Source: Chelonoidis abingdonii (taxonomy: Eukaryota > Chordata > Testudines > Testudinidae). From it: a stretch of 64,000 nucleotides of DNA. The stretch lies in contig NC_133778.1 of assembly GCF_003597395.2 (NCBI RefSeq), positions 20,762,673-20,826,672 of the forward strand, written 5' to 3'. The notes beneath the pieces are model-generated. The model had not been told where the DNA came from. It made no database searches and saw only the letters and a program-made list of their open reading frames with translations. Positions 21,301-31,742 of this stretch are shown here, one piece after another (the stretch's first letter is position 1; each line of letters starts with the position of its first letter). The translations under genes were made by a program, and so were the position numbers.

Positions 21301-23945
21301 CTAGTGGTTTTAATTATGAAGGGCATTGCGAAAATGGATTTCTCTGTCTCTCACTCGTTTGAATACATATACCTCTGACCCCTTTAATTTCACCACACAT
21401 TGGTTCCTATTATGAAAGTAAATTTAGACCAATAAATGGAAATATAACTTTATGCAGCATATAGTCTACTGATGGGATTCACTCTTATAGGAGATATTTG
21501 AGATCTATACTGTGACTGGGTTTTAAAAAGAACTAATTCGTTTCATGTAGTTATACAGCTGCATAGCACCTGTGAGGTTATCCAAATTAATACAGTGAAG
21601 GTGATCACATTTTATACTTCAGGATAGATGATGTAAGATGATCGTCTGTGGCATTTGGGATCATATGTGACCTTACATAAGTTGCCAGGAGCATTATTAG
21701 TTGGTTTTGTGTTGGATCTTGTGTGTGTTGGTGGTTTTCTCCTGAGGCACAGGTTAGGAGCTTAGATGGATCAGTGGTCTGATCTGTTAAAATCCTATGG
21801 AATCTCGGTGTTCTGAGATTGACTTTTTACCAAGAAGGCACTCTGAGTCTGGTCTGGAGCTTTCTCCCTATTCCCTCCAATAAATGGGTGCACCAGAACC
21901 CAGCACCCACCTTCCCAATTAAAACTAGATGTTGCTTCCTGAAGCACCGAGTTGTTATAGTTGCAGAGACAGGTGGGAGGTGATAATGACAATGTTTGTG
22001 TATTGGGCATGGAAGATAAGGATTAAAAACAGGGGATACATGGGAGAGAGAAAAAAACTTAAACTGCACAGTGTTAATTGTCGGCTTCATGAAATGAATC
22101 ATCTCAGTTGAAGTTACAGCTCTACAAGATCCTCCAGTTTGCAGCTGTGGAGAATCAGGTTCGCAAGTGCGTACACCTTTAGCCTCCTTCCACCAATGTG
22201 TGTGTTTTGCAGCAGAGCAAACTTTTTATGTGCTTTTGTAATAACATTTCTATCAAAAGTAACCATATACAGACACTCCCTGACTTACGCAAGCTTTCCA
22301 TTCTCGAATGCCTTGCGTAACTCAAATTTTGCATAAGTGGGAAACATATCTCCGACCATTACACAAAAAATAAAATAAAACACACTCCTATTTCTAGCTT
22401 ATGGAACTTTTTCCGGAAGTGCAGATTTGCGTAAGTCGGGTCTTGAGTAACCCAGGGAGCGTCTGTACTCCTAAATAGTAATTGGCTTTGTAAAGTTCTA
22501 GTTTACGGTGTTAATCTCTAGCTTCAGAGCCAAGGGCATTTAAAAGGTAAACTCTTCCAAATTAAGGCTTGACAAAGAAATGAGTTTAACTTATACCATG
22601 ACCTTTGCAATCATCCCCATCCTGAAATATACTCTCATTACAATTTTAAAGTACACCTTTACCCCGATATAACGAGACCTAATATAACACAAATTTGGAT
22701 ATAACGCAGTAAAGCAGCACTTGGGGCGGGGGGGATGCGCACTCCAGCGGATCAAAGCAAGTTCGATATAACACGATTTCACCTATAACGTGGTAAGATT
22801 TTTTTGGCTCTCGAGGACAGCGTTATATCGGGGTAGAGGTGTAGTAGGGTTCTTCTTCCGTGATGATTTTAATGCGCATAGAAGTGCAGGACTGTAATTA
22901 TTGCTGTAATTTGGTTGTGTAGGATCCTGTAAAATTTGCTGTGTTTTCTTTAAAAACATTTCCTATCAACATATGTCAATATGGCCCCTTCTCACTTTTT
23001 TTCTAATGGTTTTGTGTCCTGCAGTGTGGGATTTGCAAAGCAATGTTTTATATTTCTGCATATTATAAAGGTTGAGGTTGTGAAAGTTGCAATGAATCTT
23101 GTTATATGCAGATACGGAATTATTAATCTCCTTTTTTTAATTTGAGCACAAGCCTTATTTTAAAAATGATTGTTATTACCTTGCCCTGTATTATATGAAA
23201 GTTTCCAGAGAGAGAGCAAGGTGCAGTAATAATGATTTCCTTTGTGTGTGTGTTTATTTTTTTCAGCTCCATGTACACTCCATTATCATTTGGAAGTAGT
23301 GTCAACAGTGCTGGCAATACAACGGTGAGCTCTCCAGCCATGTCCTGTAGGTTTAGTATTGGAGAATTCCTCACTGACAGAAGAGATTCTTCCACAACCT
23401 TGAGCGCCACCACCAGTCTGGCTAAACTCTTGCATGAACAAGGCATCTCTGCCAAAGTTTGTGATAGCCCCATGCCAGAAAAGCTGCCTATACTACAGAC
23501 TCTACGAACCCTTCCCATTCCCTCCACTCCACCAAATTCTCCCTCACAATCACCTTGTTCGTCCCCTCCACCTTTTGAGACTCGAGCATATCTCTCTGAA
23601 AACTTTCTGGCATCACGACCAGCTGAAACATTCTTGCAGGAGAGGTGTGGCCTGAAACCATCCCATAACCCTCCTAACCTAGACCAATTGAAGATGAACC
23701 TGGTGGACAGGCTGAAGAGGTTGGGTATTGCCAGAGCAGTCAAACCCCCTGGGACAGGAGAGCATGGAAAAAATCAAGGGCCAGAAACTGGCCTGCAGCG
23801 GCAGGACTCAGCTGTGTTTTTAAGTGCAGGTAGAAACCTGATGGGTGGACTGAGAAGAAATCAGAGTCTTCCAGTCATGATTGGGGCACATGGAGCTCCA
23901 TTTTGTACATCCTCATCAAAAATGGGTATCTTAAAGGAAGACTAA
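3257..23945 (+). CDS. TRAK2: TRAK2, trafficking kinesin-binding protein 2 (13 exons, 5' end missing)
   Basis: TRAK2 is a Milton/HAP1-family adaptor that couples mitochondria and endosomes to kinesin-1 and dynein. Thirteen exons join in frame: 3257-3333, 4161-4277, 6622-6831, 11266-11344, 13158-13288, 13450-13524, 14024-14161, 15812-15891, 16698-16901, 18721-19019, 19396-19671, 21074-21173 and 23267-23945. They give 821 residues and a TAA, which fits human TRAK2 (914 aa) minus about 95 N-terminal residues. Visible in order: the HAP1-N coiled-coil block (DRVEQMTKTYND, LELAARIGQALLKRN, LLSQIVDLQHKLKEH), the conserved SLAAEIEGTMR, the Milton-domain stretch (GRSSSFPALLPIPGSNRSS, LPEKLQIVKPLEG), an acidic linker (SDLEEDEEE), and the C-terminal LAKLLHEQGISAKV, IPSTPPNSP and NLVDRLKRLGIAR motifs. 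SLAAEIEGTMR and several others are shared with TRAK1, but the C-terminal text and gene neighbourhood fit TRAK2. The span includes introns. Confidence 0.95.
4161..4277 (+). CDS. TRAK2: TRAK2 exon, coiled coil
   Basis: 39 codons in phase 0 after ...gtgagcag, with donor gaccaa|gtgagt. It encodes RDRDLELAARIGQALLKRN and the following EEQLGQAFDQ, a strongly conserved heptad stretch of the kinesin-binding region. Confidence 0.95.
4278..6621 (+). other. TRAK2 intron
   Basis: Contains a MIR-like SINE piece (4655-4770), GC-rich repeat-like sequence at about 4937-5100 and 6150-6300 whose families I cannot name, a short TA run near 5780, and no supportable exon. Confidence 0.55.
4655..4770. repeat. MIR-like SINE fragment
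   Basis: The core cattttacagatgacgaaac followed by a variant of aagtgacttgctcgggatcacag is the characteristic core text of MIR/CORE-type SINEs. Ends are approximate. Confidence 0.6.
6622..6831 (+). CDS. TRAK2: TRAK2 exon, coiled coil
   Basis: 70 codons in phase 0 between ...aaacatag and aag|gtacgc. Recognisable text includes KKDALLRIVSIASEESETD, CSTPLRFNDSF and KLRELEEENVALRSK, all hallmarks of TRAK1/TRAK2. Confidence 0.95.
9105..9381. mobile_element. Non-autonomous DNA transposon inserted in the outer element
   Basis: Its ends (agtctacgcttacc and atagacaagccct) belong to the family of turtle-type elements with 'gtctac...gtagac' inverted ends seen several times in this window. It contains an internal inverted pair: taagtcaacctaagatatg against cgtaacttaggttgactta. 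Confidence 0.55.
9651..9933. repeat. Direct repeat of about 92 bp, two copies 191 bp apart
   Basis: 9651-9743 and 9842-9933 read the same, from catgacaggtagtacaacgc to catcccagtacaca. A lone N at 9934 follows the second copy, and the intervening DNA contains further degenerate C-rich units. It may be a minisatellite or an assembly artefact. Confidence 0.75.
11266..11344 (+). CDS. TRAK2: TRAK2 exon, coiled coil
   Basis: Begins ACHLKTETITYEVKERELVS and ends in DCVKEL, after acceptor tcttgaag. The donor is ctcc|gtgagt, which splits an Arg codon (phase 1). It follows a 4.4-kb intron full of repeats. Confidence 0.94.
13158..13288 (+). CDS. TRAK2: TRAK2 exon, coiled coil
   Basis: Acceptor tttttag, donor gag|gtgtgt. 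The first two bases complete the split Arg codon, then ETHAQIARMTEELSGKSEEL and LLSQIVDLQHKLKE follow. The LLSQIVDLQ motif is nearly invariant in the family. Confidence 0.95.
13450..13524 (+). CDS. TRAK2: TRAK2 exon, coiled coil
   Basis: 25 codons in phase 0 between tacctacag and gag|gtattg, encoding VIEKEELKLHLQASKDAQR and a short tail. The intron before it is only 161 nt. Confidence 0.95.
14024..14161 (+). CDS. TRAK2: TRAK2 exon, end of HAP1-N region
   Basis: 46 codons in phase 0, acceptor tttttgttgcag, donor ttg|gtaatg. It encodes LHELQDRNTECVGLLHELQ, EEVKELRSR and a less conserved proline-rich tail before SLAAEIEGTMR in the next exon. Confidence 0.94.
14162..15811 (+). other. TRAK2 intron
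   Basis: Contains a hAT-type element (14819-15129). The rest is AT-rich intron with no exon signal. Confidence 0.6.
14819..15129. mobile_element. hAT-like non-autonomous transposon
   Basis: Left end aagggtaggtaacctatggc and right end gattgctgacccctg are imperfect inverted ends of the turtle hAT family beginning 'caggggt(a/c)(a/g)gcaac'. The inside is AT-rich (taatttaattttaaatgaag). The target-site duplication is not clear. Confidence 0.65.
15812..15891 (+). CDS. TRAK2: TRAK2 exon, SLAAEIEGTMR motif
   Basis: Acceptor ccctacag, donor aaa|gtaagt, ends in phase 2. It encodes DSLAAEIEGTMRMELILDEE and the following SALSKQ. The SLAAEIEGTMR block is a signature shared by TRAK1 and TRAK2. Confidence 0.95.
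16698..16901 (+). CDS. TRAK2: TRAK2 exon, start of Milton domain
   Basis: Acceptor ccctttctcag, donor aga|gtagga. It encodes VQQKRVFDTVKVANVTRGR, then SFPALLPIPGSNRSSVIMTA. The single first base completes a Lys codon, and the exon ends in phase 2. Confidence 0.95.
16902..18720 (+). other. TRAK2 intron containing an assembly gap
   Basis: Bases 17565-18423 are N (859 bases). The gap falls entirely inside a transposon whose two ends are visible on either side, so no exon is expected to be lost: the exons before and after join in phase. Confidence 0.85.
17473..18542. mobile_element. DNA transposon with gtctacactgc inverted ends, interior unsequenced
   Basis: Left end aggtctacactgcgacttta and right end cgtgcagtgtagacgtaccct are inverted repeats. 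Cggttta-type subterminal repeats (taaatcggtttaat, aatatcggtttaagc) recur at both ends. The middle is the N gap at 17565-18423. Confidence 0.65.
18721..19019 (+). CDS. TRAK2: TRAK2 exon, Milton domain
   Basis: Acceptor tttccccaag, donor gaag|gtaaga. It encodes GQPGTPGDNDLTTALHTLCL, NYLSEKQFFEEEWERK, CTPTES and LPEKLQIVKPLEG. The usual LxRLSLRRQNYLSEK stretch reads HTLCLRQQNYLSEK here, so two positions that are normally Arg are changed. Confidence 0.95.
19396..19671 (+). CDS. TRAK2: TRAK2 exon, Milton domain end and acidic linker
   Basis: Acceptor cttcatcag, donor gctg|gtaaga. It encodes FHWQQLAQPNLGSILDPRPG, VVTKGF, then the acidic ISDLEEDEEEGEGG stretch and a hydrophobic GIFLPPITSA. Confidence 0.95.
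19672..21073 (+). other. TRAK2 intron
   Basis: Ordinary intron. Around 20590-20760 the text ctcatgggaaaaccaagacacagagag resembles a MIR-like SINE core. Nothing else is recognised. Confidence 0.5.
21074..21173 (+). CDS. TRAK2: TRAK2 exon, FTFTTCRILHPSD motif
   Basis: Acceptor ctgcattgcag, donor ccag|gtaaga. It encodes NPGKCLSSTNSTFTFTTCRI and LHPSDVTQVTP, a motif conserved between TRAK1 and TRAK2. It starts by completing an Ala codon and ends in phase 2. Confidence 0.95.
22268..22467. mobile_element. Tc1/mariner (Tigger-like) MITE
   Basis: It is bounded by TA and has inverted ends CAGACACTCCCTGACTTACG and gtaacccagggagcgtctg, with an internal mirrored pair (gacttacgcaag, tgcgtaagtcggg). TA target duplication and a 200-bp length fit a Tigger-type non-autonomous element. 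Confidence 0.65.
22652..22843. mobile_element. Tigger-like MITE, copy 1 ('gatataacg' family)
   Basis: Begins tacacctttaccccgatata and ends tatcggggtagaggtgta, a TA-flanked inverted pair about 192 bp apart, with repeated internal gatataac motifs. A second copy lies in reverse orientation at 45434-45625. Confidence 0.75.
23267..23945 (+). CDS. TRAK2: TRAK2 terminal coding exon
   Basis: Acceptor tttttttcag, then 226 codons to a TAA at 23943-23945. It contains SIGEFLTDRRDSS, LAKLLHEQGISAKV, IPSTPPNSPSQSPCSSPP, NFLASRPAETFLQE, NLVDRLKRLGIARAV and GGLRRNQSLPV, and ends KMGILKED. The C-terminus matches TRAK2 rather than TRAK1. Confidence 0.96.
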
Positions 23946-26900
23946 GTGGTTTCCAAGTAACAGATTTCTAGCAGAACAAATAATACATTACGGCTGAACA
24001 TCTGATACAGGTGTGGAATGGAGAGTTGCAGAAGGAATGTGCATGTTAAAGTGGAAAAAGAAAGGGAGATGGAGTGAGAGAGAGAATTTGCGTGGAGTTG
24101 AGGAAGGAAGAAGAAGGAGTTGGGAAAAGATCACAGGAAAGAAGAAACCAAAGCTAAATCTTGAGACCCTTTAGACATCTGACTTCCTGGCTTGAATAAA
24201 AGAAGACAATATCAAATGCTTGTCAGTTATCTTCTGCTTTCAGATGTATGTGTCTAGGACAATAAATGTCTTGTAGAACGGTCTATCTCCCCCTTTCCAC
24301 CATGATCATATTATTTTGCCAAATGTTAGCGGTTAGATTGTACAAATGAACAAAGAATCTGTTCCTTACTGCACTCGAATAATTGGTCCAAATCCATCTC
24401 TGTAGTGAAGAACAAGCACAGGAACAACTTGGATTCCTCTGTTTTTTGCATTTCCAATTTAGAAATTAAACTGAACCTCTTCTTTTAAAAAATATTTTGT
24501 ATGTTACGTTTTATACTTCTCATTGCATGTACAAATAGGAGTTGGGGTAGGATTTTTATTTTGGATGAGTGCAGTGGTGCTAGTGGAGTATTAACAGAAA
24601 GACATTTCTCTCTGCGCTTTCTGAAGGATGTTGAAAGCACACTGAGGAAAGTGCAATTGGTAGGAGTTAAGCAGAAGAAGATTTTATATTCTAGGAAAAA
24701 TTGTTTATTTCGAGCTAAGAAACCTTTCCAAAGCATGCTATGCATATATTTTTAATAAAAGGAGGTTTGCTTGCATACGCACAAAATCTCAGGCACATTT
24801 TAATGTTATAAAAGGGAGTAAAACATAAATGCTTGATTCTAGGTTTGTTTTTATTTGATCTAAACGGGGAGCATATTCTTAACAGAAGACAACAGAATGT
24901 TAGAAGTTTTGTGACTGACTCTGCTCTTGGCTGCTAGATAGTCTCTACATTTGAGGGAGCTTTTTAGCGGAATATAAAAATAATGGATTTGATATTTAAG
25001 ACACTTTCTGATTCTAGGCAGCATTCTGTTAACACAGATTTCACTGAGGAAACAGTCCATGAAAATTGTCCTGGAACTGTGGTTAGTACATAACCTAACG
25101 TTCAAGACTCTGGCACTGAAGCACAAATAAGACAACACTGAGGCTTTTTTGTGGCCGCTGTATCAAATAGAAATGAGTTTTGTCATTGTCAGAAGATAAT
25201 CTGCCTCTTCTTTGTTGATGGAGAGCAGGTCAAAGCCTTACTGTTCTGAGTGAAAGTAATAAAGATCTTAGGAGGCAGACTCACTGCATTGGAAAACTCA
25301 ATGGACAGAAATCAAGTCACTTGAAAAAAATATATTGGTGTCTTTGGGTGCTAAATAGCAGGATGCTTTGAGCCTATCACCAGTGGATTCAGAAGCATTT
25401 TAGCGATAAGCATAAAAAGTTGTTCCTTTGAATAATCTATATCATGGTTTATAAAGTAGCTACAAGTTAAAAACCTGTCCAAACTGATCAGTGCTAGATC
25501 TCTGCAAATGATTCTATTGCGAACAAGTCCTTAATCTCTGTCAAATAGAATAGTTTATTTGTAACCTAATTTTAGATACAAGGAACTTTCATAATTATGA
25601 TTTTACGTCTCCATTTCTTTGCAAGTGAATTAACAATTATACTTTACCCTAATTGTTAAATATAGTTGTGGTAGACCTACTGAGACCAGGCCAGCACGAA
25701 TAGTGTAAGGGATCAAATCATGATGGAAAATGAACCCAGAGTTCAAAACAATATATGTTTTGGCTGAATGGTCTGTACCTGCACTGGAACAATTTTTATA
25801 GATGTTTTAATACTCTTTGGGCCCATTCATTCTGACCAGTCACACAGTGATATGGTCAGATTTGGCCACAGCCATGTTTTAACAGCCATGCTTAACTAGG
25901 AGGTCTAAACTCGGTTATAAGACCTGTGTAGTTGGGGCTCTAGGTGACATCCTCTTAGGGTCCATGGAGTGAAGCAGTCATATGACTGGTTATAACTGGC
26001 AAGAGTTACAACCATCCTCATTTGGGTTCTAGATGCTGCAGCACTGCAGACATTGTAAAAACTTTAAATGGAACAGATTCAAAATCCATTTATAAAGCAG
26101 TCATATTTTCTCGTCATTTATAACATGACATTTCCTACTATTACACTCCTTTAGGTGTCTTAATGATGCTTTTTGATAATAAATCTTGTTTCTATAAAAG
26201 AAAAGTAGTAACCACTCCAAGTGCTAACTGCTTCACAAAGTTTCACAAAGCTCCATTGGTTGGCCTTTGGGAGTTTGCTTAGATAGCTCACATAGCTGTA
26301 AAAGATGAATCTATTAATTTAAAATAATTCATATGGGTTAATTCTGTTTTAACAACAAAAAATGTTCCTAATTTTTATTTTAAAGCATTTGGGTTGTACT
26401 TCCTTACCCATGCACAGGGTCTTACCTCGCTTGACAAGGTGAGTATTTGTTCTCCAGTGAACTGCACATTTGGTATATCATCTGTGTATTTTGCAGCTCC
26501 CAGGGAAATATCAGGTGACAAAGCAATAGAAAATTAGACAGTCTGATGTATACAGAGAACAGCATTTGTGTCAAATTAATGTTCAATTTAGGTACATTTA
26601 TTATAGAAATACTTGTAAATGACGGCTAGACTTTTACATGTATTAAATAATTTAGGATTTATATATATGTATTTTAACTAGCTTTGTCATGATTGCTATA
26701 GCTATGTATTAACAGCAGAAGAATCAAAACAACTGAGTCAGACTTCTTTTCAGACCAGATTGCTGTTTAAGTTTGTTTAAAAGCACAATATTTAAATGCA
26801 TGTAAATATGGAATGAAGCCTTTTAAAAACATGTTTTCATTTGAAAGATACCAAGCTGTCCCAGCCTAATGTAATAAACTTTCTGTCAAGCAGTGTCTCA

Positions 26901-28127
26901 TCAACTACCTGTCCAAAGCAGGAAGGTGATAAAAGCAGAACTTGTGCACTATTGTGGCTGTATATTTTCCCATTCAGTTGAAGCTAAAGATTTTTTTATC
27001 TTGCATTTATATTGATGGATACACCAGGTGTATTTTGTATACTTGTGCCTAAATTCCATGGTCAAGGAAAATTAGACCTGACGGATGTAGTAGTGGTTTG
27101 TGCCAAACCTAGAAGACAACGTTTTGTCATAGGCCTTTACGATAATGTTGGTAGCATATTTAGTTCCTGTGGAGTTGGAAGAATTGTTTAGCGTCTTCTG
27201 CCTCCCAGTAGAGATAAGCATTTACATGAATGATTTGTTTAAGATTCTACAAAGGGTATCTTGGTTTAATTCAAGGTTGCTTAGACAGCTAGGTGAAGCT
27301 AGTGACAACAGCAACAAATAACTGCAGTTGAAACAGGTCTTATGTCCACAAACCTGCAGCATGGAACAAACACCAGAGAAGACAGAAAGGAATTTACCCA
27401 TCCCTTTTAGGAAAGACCCAGAAACAGAGAGAGCTTCCTGCAATGTCAGTGTATGTCCAAACTAGCAGCTGTATCGGCGGGTAGCGATCGATTTTTTTCT
27501 GGGATCGATATATCGCGTCTCATCTAGATGTGATATATCGATCCCCGAACGCACTCCCATCAACTCCGGAACTCCACCGGAGCGAGGAGCGGTAGCGGAG
27601 TCAACACGGGGAGCCGCGGACTTCAATTCTGCGCGGTGAGGATGGGAGGTAAGTCAGAATAACATACTTCGACTTCTGCTACGGTATTCTGTAGGTGAAG
27701 TTGCGTATCTTATATCAACACCCCCCTCCCCCCCCCAGGTTAAACCAACAGTCTGCTAGCCTCAGTGTCTGTCTTATTCAGGTTTTGAGCATATTTTTGG
27801 CAAGTAAGCAAAGTACATGTTTAAGTTTCTGCCTTTAGAACCACAGGGCTGTAGTTTCACTAACTGAACTTCTTTGATGTGAAACGTATACAAACCTATG
27901 CACTAAAGCATACATGGGCAGTGAGATGGAATATGTTTTAACTTAAGCTGAAGAAAATCTACTTAATCAGAGCAAACTGCATAGGAGAGAGCAAAAATTT
28001 GGGTTTGAAACCCATTTAGCACTGTATAGGATAGTTGCACAACATTTTTTGAGAAACTGGGATCCTTTTTTGTTCATCTGCTTTTGGCACTTAATTTTTC
28101 ATAGCGGAATGTAAATTTGATAATAAA
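23946..28127 (+). other. TRAK2: TRAK2 3' UTR and downstream, with two candidate poly(A) signals
   Basis: AT-rich non-coding DNA follows the TRAK2 stop. AATAAA hexamers lie at 26873-26878 and 28122-28127. The second is followed by GT-rich sequence, as expected for a cleavage site. Earlier AATAAA copies (near 24195, 24263, 24754 and 25258) could serve as alternative sites. A UGUAAAUA-type Pumilio-like octamer sits near 26804. The transcript end cannot be decided without RNA data. Confidence 0.55.
27455..27745. mobile_element. Turtle-type DNA transposon fragment
   Basis: GC-richer insert with ctagcagctgtatcggcggg, internal atatcgatc inverted copies, and aggtaagtcagaata / gaagttgcgtatcttatat, a family text also seen at 9105-9381. 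It interrupts the AT-rich presumed TRAK2 3' UTR region between the two best poly(A) signals. Confidence 0.55.
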
Positions 28128-31100
28128 CATGTACAAACATGCCTTTTACATTACACTGGTTGCACTGTGGTTTGTTCCATGCGTGTATTTGTTTTTATTT
28201 TTAGATAGATATCAAAATATGAGTATTGTGGTGGTGGGTACTCTTATAAAAGGAGATTTGGCTTTTAAAAGAATGAAATGTTGCTAAAATACAGTAGATC
28301 TATATTTAGTGGTGGTTAAATCTAGATAACAATGTTTATTGTATATCTTCTTTGCTATTTGAAAAACCTTTTTATTGAGAATGAAGAATTTCATATTTGC
28401 CTTAAAAAAAAAAAAAAGAATATCCAGATGTGAATGTCTCCTTGTCAGATTAAATGCAATAATTAACTCTTGTGCATACTTCTTCTTTCATCCCACAACA
28501 GCTATTAAGGACTCTTAGCATTAGGATGACTTCTAGCAGGAAGCCAAGAGGGAAAGAATGGCACAACCCCATGTATATTTATGGAAAATCAACCAGCATC
28601 CCTCAGTCCTTCCCTCCAGTTTTTTATTGTCTCCTGTTTGAAAACAAGAATCCTTCCCCCATACTACTACCACTGACCTATCTTCTTGTGACTCTCATGC
28701 TTGTAGGGAAGGAAGGAAGGACTAAATGGGCCTTTTATAATTTGGGGAATGATCATGCAGTTCTTTTACCTCCTTCCTGGTCATTGCCATCATAATGCTA
28801 AGTGTCCCAAACACCTGTCATAGGATGAGAGGAGAGACTGAAACAAATTAAATTAATGATGAATAATTCTCCCTTCCTTAAGTGTTACCCTTTCACCCTT
28901 GGGTGCTGGGAAAAGAAACCTATTTCCTTGTCAGCCTAAAGCCATCTCTGCACACCTGTCCCTGTAAAGCTTCATGATTGGACCCTCTGTGTCCTTCAGT
29001 TGAGTACCTGTCTTCCTAATTAATCCACCAGTCAATCATCAGAATATGCACATTGTCAGATGAAAGCAAACTACTGGTGTATCTAGTCAGCCTTCCACCT
29101 GACATGCTGTGATTTCCTTGCTGAGCCTCTGGTCCTGCAAATACAGCATGCACGGAAGTTTTACTGACAGGCGTGTTCCTGGAATGTTCCCGGTGTTTAC
29201 TCACTGGTGAAAAGTTACACTTTGCCTGTTTTCAAGATCAGGACCACAGTAGTGTCAGTCCCAAGATACTGAAGCAATGTAACCCTATATGTCTAAACAT
29301 TGCAAATATATCACAGATATGGGGAGGGAGAAATCTGGGTTTGCTGTCCAAAAGTCATCACTATTTGAAGGCTGTTTACTGATCAATAAAAATGAGTTGG
29401 TGGTTACTGTCTGGTTGCTAGATGAGATGTGGTTAAATAACGAAGATACACCACCACAAACAATGTTGTCACCCTTTTGCCAGCCTCACGAAGAGGCCAA
29501 GAACTGAAACTTTTAACAAGGTGAGTAACCTCCATTGTGGTGTTCCTGTCTGCTCAGGGTAAGGAAGTGTTGGGATGCCAACCAGGGGAGGCTTGCACAG
29601 CTGATGCCTGCACTTTGCTGGTTCATTTGCTAAACAGAGGATGAGAGTCTCTGGGTTGTCAATCAAGAACTTCTCATGTGAATTACATTTACCTTAAAAC
29701 ATTATTTCCTCCTTGGGAACAATGGGCTTCTTACACTCTGTACACCCATTTCTCTCTCACAAGTTTCTTGTACACCCTTAAATCATTTCAGACGGACTCT
29801 CTGAGCAAACGAGTTTTGTGCACTTTCTCTTTAAGATGGAATGAATATTAGTAGCCAATGAAGTGGCACTCTCCTGTTTCCATGGTGACAAGGGAAACTA
29901 ACCTTGTCTAGGGAGAAGCAAAGATCTTGATAAGCAACAGAACCTACCAGGGCTGCTTTTTTTGATAAACTTCCAGGGGTTCCAGTCTCTGGAAACATCT
30001 GGACCCAAAGGATAAAGCCAGCTGCTGTATGAGAGTAACACAAAATGTGAGGGGGGTTTTTTCCCCCCCTTGTTTTGTTTGCGATTCAGATCTGCAAAGG
30101 GGACACAGTCCAGAGCTCTTGGGTTTTGTTTTTTAGAAACTAAAGAACGTGAAACTGCTGCTAAGACCCAGAAATCTTTTTTAAAATCTGTTAAATCCAA
30201 TAGAGCATTCAGACAAAGTTCTTGAGGGCTGGGCCCCCCTGGAGGCCCCAGATAGATTTCAGGTTGTCTCTGGTTTTTTACAAGTAGAGCGGGCCTGATT
30301 TTTAGAGGTGCCAGTACCGGAAGCTCCAATTGACTTCAGCTGGAACTGTGGACCCAAAAGATCTAATTGATTTATATTTGTTGTGGGCTCTGTTCAGCTA
30401 TGGGGTTTCTAAGTGTTTTTCAGCAGATTAAGGTGTGAGGGGGGACAATCTCAGCTTTATACACCTTGGAAACAGGAAGTTTTGCCTGAATAGTTGGCCT
30501 AATTTTTTCCATTTCTAAATGTGATCTCATTACTCTTAGTTCTACCTCTCTTGTTAGCACACACAATAATCCCTTGTTGGTTACACCCTTCCAATACGTG
30601 TAGGCTATTACCATGGTCCAACCCCCACCTTTCCCTTAGTCCTCTCCTAGCTCAATCTAGGCTACTTTAATCTTTCCTGTATTCCTCGATAATTGTTCTT
30701 CTCTAAAGTGCCTCTAAATTCTTTCTAGTGTGATGATTCTATGGCTGAGTAGTGATGATGTCAGCAGAGGGTAATTTGGTAAATTTATTACTGTTTTTTC
30801 TCATGTTCTGTGGAGCATGGGAGGTGGCCAGGAAGAGAAAATTTCATGGCAGTTTTGAAGAGTGGATCACAGGGATAGGATGCCAAAGGCCTAGGAAGAG
30901 CACAGAGTTGAAGGCAAATGGAGAGTGCAAAATGGAACCCATCAGTTGTTAGGGTCTTTAGAGCCTCACTTATGATGCACCTGGCATGCTACTAGGACCT
31001 GTTGGGTACCATGACAAGCCAGAGCCTTGTACCTATGGTTACGCTAGTGATCAGTTACCCTGGTCTGGTTGCACCACAGGCATATACAGCAGGATGATTG

Positions 31101-31604
31101 CCTGCCTTCTCAGTGATGTTATAGCTCTCTGTGCAGGCAAAAATTGCATTGATCTTTCTTTGGATCACCAAAGGATAGATATGTCCCAGCCCTACTTGTA
31201 AATTAAAGTAGTGAATCTCCATGACCATTTGAAAGTAGCCAGCTGTTTGTGAAATCTCCAAAATCCCTCCCCTGTCCACTGTGTGTCCGGGGCGGATCAC
31301 TGTATGAGTTAGATAGTTGGTGTAAATAAAATGGAAAGATACTGTGCTTGCATATGAGTATAAGATAAAGGTCAGACTTGGAAATCCTTAATGTGTAAGA
31401 GTGAATTCTGTGCTCAGATAGACGTGTATAACTTTTACAGAACTCAATGGGAGTTGCATGTATGCATCCAAGGGTTGAATTTGCTGTGTATACAGTGGCT
31501 GTCTTGGTCTCCCATAAGAAGAAGGTGATATTTTATCTGACTTACAAAAAAATTCCAAGACTAGTAAATGCTTCTGAATCATCATATCTTTATTTCATCT
31601 CCAG
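28128..31604. other. TRAK2-FLACC1 intergenic region
   Basis: No coding exon was recognised. A 5' non-coding exon and promoter of FLACC1 are expected here, because the first coding exon is preceded by a good acceptor (tttcatctccag at 31593-31604). I could not place them. ORFs in the region (for example 29898-30329 minus) look random. Confidence 0.45.
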
Positions 31605-31638
31605 CCTTTTGCCCAGCCAGGGTTCCTGCTATGCAAAT

Positions 31639-31742
31639 ATGTCTCATTCCCCCTTTTTATACTGTGCCTGTTGGGACCCTTGGAGTGTGAGGGGTAAAAG
31701 GCTAATAAAGACCATGCCAGGCTTACCGAATCAGAAAGCCAG
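31639..31742 (+). CDS. FLACC1: FLACC1 first coding exon
   Basis: The ATG at 31639 opens [20 protein letters not shown], which parallels the human start (YCTCWDPWN). An upstream ATG at 31631 is out of frame. The exon has an acceptor upstream (after 31604), so it carries some 5' UTR. Donor ag|gtaagc, phase 2. Confidence 0.88.

Larger units (their letters stand above)
21174..23266 (+). other. TRAK2 intron with two short DNA transposons
   Basis: Two MITE-like elements lie at 22268-22467 and 22652-22843. The remaining sequence shows no exon signal. Confidence 0.6.

Noticed and set aside
23123..23743. 206-residue - strand ORF
   Set aside because: Antisense shadow of the TRAK2 terminal exon.
29898..30329. 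143-residue - strand ORF in the intergenic region
   Set aside because: No recognisable domain or start context; composition and position suggest chance or an old repeat.
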